Shown here: piece after piece, positions 7,325-11,783 of the stretch | How positions within the stretch are numbered: the stretch's first letter is position 1 | Layout of the letters: each line of letters starts with the position of its first letter | Assembly (NCBI GenBank): GCA_017546745.1 | Contig: JAFYRZ010000010.1 | Location: forward strand, 1-11,921 | Source: Clostridia bacterium | GTDB taxonomy: Bacteria > Bacillota_A > Clostridia > Oscillospirales > CAG-272 | DNA: 11,921 bases | Direction: 5' to 3' | Translations under genes and position numbers: made by a program | Notes under the pieces: model-generated | Databases searched by the model: none | Seen by the model: only the letters and a program-made list of their open reading frames with translations | What the model was told of the DNA's origin: nothing

Positions 7325-7689
7325 GGGGCCGCAATGGTTTCGACAGGGAATTTGAAGTATGATAAGCGTAGCGCGCCGGATAATCGCGTCACAATGTCCA
7401 ACCTAAATAATAAACGACAACAATAAAGTTGCTCTTGCAGCGTAAGCTGTGACGCGGCACTAATGCCGCCCGTACCGTGGGAGAGGACTACGGCTCTCAC
7501 CGTGCGTCAAATCAGTAGTGAACCTGAATCGAGATTTCGCTCTTGTATCGGTCAGGCATAAAAGGGCTACCCCAAGGAGAGCCTGTTGGTCGGCGCTCTG
7601 CGGCGGGAATTTTAAAAGATTAACTGTCTACGGAGAAGGTTGTATGGATGGTTCTTTGGACAGGAGTTCAATTCTCCTCGGCTCCACCA
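7325..7689 (+). ncRNA. ssrA: Transfer-messenger RNA (tmRNA)
   Basis: One-piece tmRNA of about 365 bases, which rescues stalled ribosomes with SmpB. The 5' end GGGGCCGCAATGGTTTCGAC and the 3' end with the T-arm AGGAGTTCAATTCTCCT and GGCTCCACCA are family signatures. GGGGCCG (7325-7331) pairs with CGGCTCC (7679-7685, one G-U), leaving ACCA; the CCA end is encoded. The open reading frame for the degradation tag lies at 7413-7445, ending in ALAA and TAA. Several GC-rich stems between tag and 3' end (for example GCGGCACTAATGCCGC) match the pseudoknot region. It has its own strong promoter and terminator. Confidence 0.97.
7413..7445 (+). other. tmRNA proteolysis-tag reading frame
   Basis: Codons AAC GAC AAC AAT AAA GTT give NDNNKV, then GCT CTT GCA GCG TAA give ALAA and stop. 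With the alanine carried by tmRNA the tag would be A-NDNNKVALAA. The resume codon is placed at AAC 7413 because the five bases before it, TAATA, align with the TAGTC that precedes the resume codon of the E. coli RNA; the exact codon is an inference. Confidence 0.75.
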
Positions 7690-7690
7690 A

Positions 7691-7722
7691 AAAAGTCGTA
7701 TCAATAGGATACGACTTTTTTT
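7691..7722 (+). terminator. Terminator of ssrA
   Basis: GTCGTATC (7695-7702) pairs with GATACGAC (7708-7715), extended by four A against the run of seven T at 7716-7722. It begins right behind the CCA end. Confidence 0.92.
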
Positions 7723-7724
7723 AT

Positions 7725-7882
7725 CCAAACCGCAGGTTTGGTATATCATCAGCCCATTAGGGCTGGATATCATCAATAACGGCAAGCCGTTATTGTATAT
7801 CATCACGCTTTAGCGTGTATCTAACTGCGACTTGATGATATACCGCAACAAGTTGCGGATAATATACAAGGCTTTCGCCTTG
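7725..7882. repeat. Array of six small hairpins with TATATCATC/GATGATATA linkers
   Basis: Six perfect inverted repeats of different sequence follow one another. H1 CCAAACC-GCA-GGTTTGG (7725-7741); H2 AGCCC-ATTA-GGGCT (7751-7764); H3 AATAACGGC-AA-GCCGTTATT (7775-7794); H4 ACGCT-TT-AGCGT (7805-7816); H5 CCGCAAC-AA-GTTGCGG (7843-7858); H6 CAAGGC-TTTC-GCCTTG (7867-7882). The stems are unrelated, but the linkers are conserved: TATATCATC (7742-7750), GATATCATC (7766-7774), TATATCATC (7796-7804), then the reverse complement GATGATATA (7834-7842) and ATAATATA (7859-7866). The linkers therefore flip orientation midway and can pair with each other, so the whole could fold into a branched structure. It contains no reading frame of interest. 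Function unknown; it could be a repeat family, a processed or regulatory RNA, or a DNA cruciform array. Confidence 0.85.
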
Positions 7883-7908
7883 ATTTTTGCGAGATGATAT
7901 GATATAAT
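7880..7908 (+). promoter_or_regulatory. Promoter of the GNAT gene, overlapping the last hairpin
   Basis: TTGATT (7880-7885), 17 bases, TATAAT (7903-7908), with TG one base before the -10 (extended -10). The -35 begins inside the right arm of hairpin H6, and the spacer contains another GATGATAT linker motif (7894-7900 region). Confidence 0.7.
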
Positions 7909-7947
7909 ATTCTAAAAATTATACCGCAAAAAGTAAAAGAGGGAAAA

Positions 7948-8385
7948 ATGAAAAGCGAAATAAGGCTTATGGAGGAGCGCGACAGAGTCGCCGTACTTGA
8001 TATGATGCGCGGATTTTACGCGTCAGACGCGGTTTCTACAAACGGCTCCGAGGAGATTTTTGAAAGCGATATAACCGGCTGCGTCAGCGATAACCCCTAT
8101 ATCGAGGGCTACGTTTTCGAGTGCGAGAGAGGGATACGGGGCTATGCCATGCTTGCGAAAAGCTTTTCAACCGAGTTCGGTAAGCCCTGCATCTGGGTCG
8201 AGGACCTTTTCCTAAAGGAGGAATACCGCGGGCAGGGAATTGCCACCGGCTTCTTCCGCTTTATCGAGGGAAAATACCCGAGCGCACTCTTCCGCCTCGA
8301 GGTCGAGCCGGAGAACGAAAAAGCCCTCCGCGTCTACACCCGCGCAGGCTTCACGACTCTTCCGTATATGGAAATGAAGAAATAA
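7948..8385 (+). CDS. GNAT family N-acetyltransferase
   Basis: A 145-residue cytoplasmic acetyltransferase of the Gcn5-related fold, transferring acetyl from acetyl-CoA to an amine. Order of elements: N-terminal strand EIRLMEERD (4-12), two helices to about 45, strands 53-59 and 63-72, then motif A with strand WVEDLFLKEEYRGQGIA (83-99), where R94-G95-Q96-G97-I98-A99 is the pyrophosphate-binding loop, helix 100-109, then the strand FRLEVEPEN (115-123) and helix EKALRVYTRAGF (124-135) that closes the CoA site. Length is normal for a single-domain member. AGAGGG four bases before ATG 7948. Single-gene unit ending in a strong terminator. The acceptor (small molecule, antibiotic or protein) cannot be told. 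Confidence 0.9.
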   Translation: MKSEIRLMEERDRVAVLDMMRGFYASDAVSTNGSEEIFESDITGCVSDNPYIEGYVFECERGIRGYAMLAKSFSTEFGKPCIWVEDLFLKEEYRGQGIATGFFRFIEGKYPSALFRLEVEPENEKALRVYTRAGFTTLPYMEMKK

Positions 8386-8414
8386 AAAGAACGAGGCACC
8401 GCCTCGTTCTTTTT
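8384..8414. terminator. Bidirectional terminator after the GNAT gene
   Basis: AAAAAGAACGAGGC (8384-8397), loop ACC, GCCTCGTTCTTTTT (8401-8414): a fourteen-base perfect stem. It starts in the stop codon of the plus-strand gene and lies 11 bases beyond the stop of the convergent gene (8426). Confidence 0.93.
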
Positions 8415-8425
8415 AGTAAAACGCC

Positions 8426-8839
8426 TTATACGTCCTCGCTATCAATAACCTTGATTCCCAAATCAGCAAGCGCACGCGCTAAAAGACCCATTCCGGGGAT
8501 AAGGGTGTGCGAAAAGCTGCCGTCGTAAATCTCCTTAACACCGCAGGTCGGGCTTCTCGACTTTAAGATCGCAAGACTAACGCCCTTTTCGACAGCAAGC
8601 CGCTTTATCTCGTCGATAGCCGCATCAAGCTTGTCCTTTAAGCACTCGCCGTTAACATTGTACGGCACGCCGTCAACAAGCTCCATCGGCGCTCTCGGCA
8701 CGCCAAGCCCCGCCAAAGCCTCGGGACAAACCGCAAGGATCTCCTCGCCATCAAGCATTCTCTCGATCCTCTCGGAATAATTATCCCCACCGTTATATTT
8801 GCACCTCTCTCCAAGCAAGCACGCGCTAACGATTATCAT
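8426..8839 (-). CDS. DUF523 family protein, TudS-like Fe-S desulfurase candidate
   Basis: A 137-residue cytoplasmic protein of the DUF523 (YbbK-like) family. It carries the family cysteines: SACLLG (C7), ERCKYNGG (C13), AVCPE (C38) and SPTCG (C99). A characterised relative, TudS, holds a [4Fe-4S] cluster on three cysteines and removes sulfur from 2-thiouracil, and C7, C38 and C99 would be the expected ligands here. Other conserved blocks are GLGVPRAPMEL (45-54) and the aspartate/glycine turn IYDGSFS (104-110). Length is that of the stand-alone domain. ATG 8839 follows GGAGGGCAT. Convergent with the GNAT gene and monocistronic. The substrate here is unknown; a role in sulfur trimming of modified nucleobases is only by family analogy. 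Confidence 0.9.
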   Translation of the reverse strand: MIIVSACLLGERCKYNGGDNYSERIERMLDGEEILAVCPEALAGLGVPRAPMELVDGVPYNVNGECLKDKLDAAIDEIKRLAVEKGVSLAILKSRSPTCGVKEIYDGSFSHTLIPGMGLLARALADLGIKVIDSEDV

Positions 8840-8887
8840 ATGCCCTCCGTGTGACGTTAAATCAAATTCAACCTATCCTTTGTCTAT

Positions 8888-8916
8888 ATAATACCACAAG
8901 AGAAAAAACTTGTCAA
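8888..8916 (-). promoter_or_regulatory. Promoter of the DUF523 gene
   Basis: On the minus strand TTGACA (8916-8911), 17 bases, TATTAT (8893-8888), leaving a leader of about 40 bases. Confidence 0.75.
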
Positions 8917-8921
8917 TATAA

Positions 8922-9098
8922 AACAAAGACCCCACACACTTTATCTCTCGGCTGCAATCGCTTAATAAGCTAACTCCGAGAAATGATCTTGCGGGATCTT
9001 ATACGTTTACTACCTCGAATATTTATAGCCACCTTGATGCCAACAGTAAGCTCGACAGTGCAAAGGCAATCGGTGTGGCTCTTGCAAGCGGAACGTGA
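8922..9098 (+). pseudogene. C-terminal remnant of a tyrosine recombinase (integrase)
   Basis: A short open frame with no start or ribosome site ends in TTSNIYSHLD, then ANSKLDSAKAIGVALASG and TGA. This is the C-terminal signature of phage/ICE tyrosine integrases (typically ...TTxxxYSHLDxxSKxxSAxAI), with Y the catalytic tyrosine that attacks DNA (TAT at 9021-9023). The Arg-His-Arg catalytic half and all the N-terminal DNA-binding domain are missing. The match becomes recognisable from about 8982; bases 8922-8981 show no integrase similarity and may be a junction. The neighbouring promoter of the DUF523 gene (8916) marks the boundary with ordinary chromosome. It cannot be active. Confidence 0.75.
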
Positions 9099-9110
9099 AA
9101 TAGTGTGGGA

Positions 9111-9208
9111 GGGATATTCACCTACGGTGAAGATACCCTCATCCTACGCCTAACAAGCGAGCTTGTTGATCTTCGGATGGGTATGAGAACCCTCGCTCAC
9201 TACGCGAG
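9111..9208. repeat. Cluster of inverted repeats behind the integrase remnant
   Basis: Three stems in under 100 bases: TTCACC-TAC-GGTGAA (9117-9131, within a GGG...CCC frame); CATCC...GGATG (9140-9179) enclosing AACAAGC-GA-GCTTGTT (9152-9167); and CTCGC...GCGAG (9192-9208). The 8920-9552 stretch holds no complete gene; this cluster could be a structured RNA, recombinase arm sites or remnant attP DNA. Confidence 0.5.
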
Positions 9209-9243
9209 CAGTGTTCAGCACCGACCGACTGTGAAAATAAATA

Positions 9244-9267
9244 AACGGTCGGAAAAACCCGACCGTT
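9244..9267. terminator. Strong hairpin next to the tRNA remnant
   Basis: AACGGTCGG (9244-9252) pairs with CCGACCGTT (9259-9267), six-base loop, flanked by AT-rich arms AATAAAT and ATTTATT that extend the pairing. It lies just beyond the 3' end of the minus-strand tRNA fragment, where the terminator of the original tRNA gene would be expected; the U tract (ATTTATT) is imperfect. Confidence 0.5.
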
Positions 9268-9274
9268 CATTTAT

Positions 9275-9332
9275 TGGCGCAGAGGGAGGGATTCGAACCC
9301 TCGTGTGGTGTTATCCACAAACTGATTTCGAG
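9275..9332 (-). other. 3' half of tRNA-Ser(CGA), attachment-site remnant
   Basis: Read on the minus strand these 58 bases are a tRNA 3' half: anticodon loop CTCGAAA (anticodon CGA), 3' arm of the anticodon stem TCAGT, a long variable arm TGTGG-ATAACA-CCACA, T arm GAGGG-TTCGAAT-CCCTC, acceptor 3' strand CCTCTGC, discriminator G, and encoded CCA. A long variable arm with G73 and anticodon CGA identifies serine. No 5' half precedes it: the bases that should form the other side of the anticodon stem (AATTA) do not pair and no D arm or GCAGAGG is found. The break falls at the anticodon loop, a favourite crossover point of tRNA-targeting tyrosine integrases, so this is read as a displaced att fragment rather than a gene. 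Confidence 0.82.
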
Positions 9333-9552
9333 TAATTAACCGTTTAATACCTACTCGTCCCTCGTCGTCACTATTTGGTCAAAAATAATGGCATATAATA
9401 GTGAAAATCCCAACTGTTTTCAAGAAAAATGATAGAAAACTGTCAGAAAATCCGTAAAGATTAGCAAACGAATTATATCACAAAATCTCAAAATTGTCAA
9501 CTTCTCGGTAACCGTCGGCAAAATGATTATGAAAAGATTACGGAGAAAGAAA
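9333..9552. other. AT-rich intergenic stretch before the HTH genes
   Basis: No gene is seen here. A GCATATAATA element (TATAAT at 9394-9399) could be the -10 of a promoter for the downstream pair, but the -35 position (CTATTT) is poor and the leader would be about 145 bases, so no promoter is called. Confidence 0.35.
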
Positions 9553-9819
9553 ATGAACAATAAAGAAAAAATGAGACAAGACCTTGAATGGCTACTTCGC
9601 GGATGCCCCGACATTCTATCACCTATACAAGCAGCGAGATGGACTAAGAAAAGCAAGAACACGATATACGCCCTTCTTAAATCGGGCGAGCTCAGAAGCT
9701 TCGTTATGCGAGGCGCTCACCTCATTTCAAAGCTCGACCTAATAGATTACCTCCTACTGCATGCCGACGATACAGACGGCAAACGCTTCAGAGTCGGTGG
9801 TGAGAAGAATGACAGCTAA
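9553..9819 (+). CDS. Small excisionase/AlpA-like helix-turn-helix protein
   Basis: An 88-residue basic protein. Residues 22-70 read as a MerR/AlpA-type winged helix: LSPIQAARWTKKSKNTIYALLKSGEL is a helix-turn-helix (given here by its key AARW and NTIYALL), followed by a wing RSFVMRGAHLIS and helix KLDLIDYLL. This is the layout of excisionases and of small directionality or regulatory factors on integrated elements. Start: ATG 9553 with GGAG seven bases upstream; an ATG at 9523 has no ribosome site. Its last 11 bases overlap the next gene, so the two are probably co-translated. It may control excision, or transcription of the element; no integrase lies beside it in intact form. Confidence 0.7.
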   Translation: MNNKEKMRQDLEWLLRGCPDILSPIQAARWTKKSKNTIYALLKSGELRSFVMRGAHLISKLDLIDYLLLHADDTDGKRFRVGGEKNDS

Positions 9820-10351
9820 CGAAATCGTATCAGCCTACCCAAAAACGATAAACTCCGAGCAACTCCGAATTATCCTCGGAATCAGTAAACGCAAGTGTGC
9901 TTGGATGCTCCAGAACGGTGTGATACCCTGCAAGGATACCGAGAAGAAAACCAGGCGATATACGATAGAAATCACCGATGTTATTCACTATGTGAATACA
10001 GTCAGCGAAAATCCTCACGCATACTTTATTCCTCCCATATTCTCAGCAAAGAAAAGCACCTCGGAAATACGTTATCCGAACGAGCTTCGGGAAGGTTTCT
10101 CCGAATGGCTGGCAAAGCGGTGGTGTCATAGAAAAGACACCTTAACACCGAAGGAAATAGAAAAGCTCCTCGGCTACGAGCACGAATCGGTAAGACGGTG
10201 GATAAACCGAGGTCACCTAAAATGCGTAAAAGCTCAAGGCGAGGAAATCGTAGCAAAGGAATGGCTGATATCCTTCCTCTCGGATTACGGATTTAAGATC
10301 GCAAAGAAGAGCGAAAAACACCAAGAACTACTCAACGAATTCCTTAAATAG
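9809..10351 (+). CDS. Protein with two helix-turn-helix domains, element-encoded
   Basis: A 180-residue protein of unknown function. Residues 13-62 form a first excisionase-like winged helix (SEQLRIILGISKRKCAWML as the HTH, RRYTIEITDVIHYV as wing and closing helix). A linker (63-105) with YFIPPIFSAKK follows, and residues 113-160 form a second one (LTPKEIEKLLGYEHESVRRW, then GHLKCVKAQGEEIVAKEWL). Such a two-headed protein could bridge two binding sites on DNA. ATG 9809 overlaps the end of the upstream gene (ATGACAGCTAA), with GGTGAG as a weak ribosome site, so translation is probably coupled. The frame is open to 9761, but that longer reading lies inside the upstream gene. It is followed by a strong terminator. 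Confidence 0.72.
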   Translation: MTANEIVSAYPKTINSEQLRIILGISKRKCAWMLQNGVIPCKDTEKKTRRYTIEITDVIHYVNTVSENPHAYFIPPIFSAKKSTSEIRYPNELREGFSEWLAKRWCHRKDTLTPKEIEKLLGYEHESVRRWINRGHLKCVKAQGEEIVAKEWLISFLSDYGFKIAKKSEKHQELLNEFLK

Positions 10352-10355
10352 CACG

Positions 10356-10390
10356 ATAGGCTGGGTACGCGCCCAGCCTATACTGTTTTT
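10356..10390. terminator. Terminator between the HTH pair and the TA operon
   Basis: ATAGGCTGGG (10356-10365), loop TACGCG, CCCAGCCTAT (10372-10381), then ACTGTTTTT. It starts five bases after the plus-strand stop (10351) and eight before the minus-strand stop (10389). The minus-strand tail is not T-rich, so it mainly serves the HTH pair. Confidence 0.85.
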
Positions 10391-11033
10391 AACTGTTATT
10401 TTCAATTAAATCTTCCATAGTGCAGCCAAGCACTTTAGCCAGGCGATAAACAGTTTCCGCATTAGCCTTATTTATATCCTTATTGCGTTGCTCGTACATT
10501 TGAATTGAACGAAGACTAACCCCGGACTCCTTTGCAAGTTCGGACTGAGTATATCCGTATGCAAGTCTGATACGTTTAAGGTTGGTGTCAGAAAAATGCT
10601 CGTTTACACGCTCATTAACGATATCCACGAATTTGGATATATCCGCCTCGTGAAGCGTATAATACATTCTCTCCAAATCATCATAAGAGATTACCTTAAA
10701 AACATCACTGAACCTTCTTGAAGAATACCACTGATAATAAGCAAGTGCCCAGCCAATCCAATATTCAGGCGAACGCCCGAATTTGTCTTCGGGAGCAATC
10801 TCAATTTCTTTTCCCATAGTTTCGGAAACTATTTCATAGACCAGCTCTATTCCGCTTTTGCCGGAAATATAACGAGGTTCTCCGTTTTCAAAGCCACGGC
10901 TCACCGAGCTTGCCAAAAACAGCTTAACAAAGTTTCGGCCGGAAATACTGCAATTATTTATTGCATAATCAAAAGCATCGCCAAGCGTTGACTGCGCTTT
11001 ATTTAGATATATTTCTTGGTATGCGTGGATCAT
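10389..11033 (-). CDS. XRE-family antitoxin with N-terminal toxin-partner domain
   Basis: A 214-residue protein, second gene of the TA-like operon. Residues 150-210 are an XRE/Cro helix-turn-helix (LKRIRLAYGYTQSELAKESG, then VSLRSIQMYEQRNKDI), which should bind the palindromes upstream of the operon and repress it. Residues 1-120 form a distinct domain (AFDYAINNCSISGRNFVKLF; EPRYISGKSGIELVYEIV; EYWIGWALAYYQWYSSRRF) that I associate with antitoxins partnering DUF3990-type toxins; it presumably holds the toxin. Its ATG (11033) lies 35 bases inside the end of the toxin gene, with AGGAGG eleven bases upstream, so translation is coupled. The fusion of a large N-terminal domain to the HTH is longer than a typical XRE antitoxin. 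Antitoxin status is inferred from order, overlap and operators. Confidence 0.8.
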   Translation of the reverse strand: MIHAYQEIYLNKAQSTLGDAFDYAINNCSISGRNFVKLFLASSVSRGFENGEPRYISGKSGIELVYEIVSETMGKEIEIAPEDKFGRSPEYWIGWALAYYQWYSSRRFSDVFKVISYDDLERMYYTLHEADISKFVDIVNERVNEHFSDTNLKRIRLAYGYTQSELAKESGVSLRSIQMYEQRNKDINKANAETVYRLAKVLGCTMEDLIENNS

Positions 11034-11691
11034 CGTTTTTGATGCCTCCTCTGATTATATCCTGGATATACAAACCATCGTCCTCTTCCTCAAGCATCTC
11101 GAGATAGAGACGGTTCGCTTCCTCGTCTCTTGATTTGCGAAGAACATAAAACTCCTCACGCTCCGCTACGTCGTAGCCTTCAAACTTCAATTCTGAAAAA
11201 CCGAACTTAGACTTAATAACTATCTGTTCGCCAAGCTTACCAAGCTTCATCGCACGAGCGAGCTGTTCGACGGAGATTCCGTTATTAAGGAAAGATTCAG
11301 CGTAGTCAAAATATGAATCGTCTGCTCTATAACCGCAAACAACATCATATGCGTTTACGTTAATACTAAAATTATCGATCAAATATCTTTTAGCCTTTCT
11401 GGCAATAGGCGTTTTTATTGAAAAAGCTCTATGCTCCACAAGTACTGCAATCCAGTTAAGAATAGTATACTCAGGACTGTTCAAATTAAGTATGTTCATA
11501 TACTCGGTATTCAAGGTATATTTATTTGAAAATCCGTCCTTCAATGAAGAAACTGCCCACTCTTTTGCAAGATTTTCACTCTCGGTGCAATAGAAACCAA
11601 GACCGAAATCATTAGTTTTCTTGCCTTCTCCAAAAACAGGTGTCTCTACAATTTTTTCAGAGCCGTGATATATAGTTATGATCTTGTCCAT
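10999..11691 (-). CDS. DUF3990-like putative ADP-ribosyltransferase-fold toxin
   Basis: A 230-residue protein with the pattern of DUF3990, a family I place in the ADP-ribosyltransferase fold: IYHGSEKIVETP (7-18; Y8, H9, S11), NDFGLGFYCTESENLAKEWA (27-46; Y34, T36), GYRADDSYF (120-128) and GEQIVIKS (154-161; E155). The HGS, FYxT and late Glu positions correspond to the usual three ART motifs that hold NAD. A C-terminal acidic helix (189-206) and basic tail follow. Start: ATG 11691, eight bases after GGAGG; an ATG at 11706 overlaps that site and lacks its own. It is the first gene of a two-gene operon, so the toxin precedes the antitoxin, a less common order. The target (RNA, DNA or protein) is unknown; family assignment is from motif memory, not a search. 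Confidence 0.75.
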   Translation of the reverse strand: MDKIITIYHGSEKIVETPVFGEGKKTNDFGLGFYCTESENLAKEWAVSSLKDGFSNKYTLNTEYMNILNLNSPEYTILNWIAVLVEHRAFSIKTPIARKAKRYLIDNFSINVNAYDVVCGYRADDSYFDYAESFLNNGISVEQLARAMKLGKLGEQIVIKSKFGFSELKFEGYDVAEREEFYVLRKSRDEEANRLYLEMLEEEDDGLYIQDIIRGGIKNDDPRIPRNISK

Positions 11692-11720
11692 AGTAAAAAC
11701 CTCCATTTAATTGCATATAC

Positions 11721-11749
11721 ATTATATCACCACGGTGATACATTGTCAA
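11721..11749 (-). promoter_or_regulatory. Promoter of the toxin-antitoxin operon
   Basis: On the minus strand TTGACA (11749-11744), 17 bases, TATAAT (11726-11721): perfect consensus. The start is expected near 11714, about 23 bases before the toxin ATG. Confidence 0.9.
11725..11740. promoter_or_regulatory. Operator O1, palindrome between -35 and -10
   Basis: TATCACC-AC-GGTGATA, a perfect 16-base palindrome filling the promoter spacer and touching the -10. Binding here would block RNA polymerase. The likely ligand is the XRE protein of the operon. Confidence 0.85.
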
Positions 11750-11767
11750 GAGTGTTTGCGATTTTTG

Positions 11768-11783
11768 TATCACTACGGTGATA
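11768..11783. promoter_or_regulatory. Operator O2, upstream copy
   Basis: TATCACTACGGTGATA matches O1 at 15 of 16 bases and lies 43 bases away centre to centre, close to four helical turns, on the same face of the DNA. This allows cooperative binding of two repressor dimers. Confidence 0.85.

Noticed and set aside
7518..7760. 80-residue plus-strand frame
   Set aside because: Lies within the tmRNA body and terminator; the conserved element is RNA.
7612..7806. 64-residue minus-strand frame over tmRNA and hairpins
   Set aside because: It is the complement of the tmRNA 3' end and the hairpin linkers, a known kind of false protein call.
7725..7882. CRISPR array
   Set aside because: Conserved units are only nine bases, the intervening units are self-complementary hairpins of varied length, and no cas genes are present.
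9275..9332. Functional tRNA-Ser gene
   Set aside because: The D arm, 5' acceptor strand and 5' side of the anticodon stem are absent on the upstream side.
9105..9335. 76-residue plus-strand frame ending in GAEGGIRTLV
   Set aside because: The GAEGGIRTLV string is the complement of a tRNA T arm and acceptor, a frequent false peptide; no ribosome site supports it.
9394..9399. TATAAT as promoter of the HTH gene pair
   Set aside because: No acceptable -35 at 16-18 bases, and the distance to the gene is long; too weak to call.
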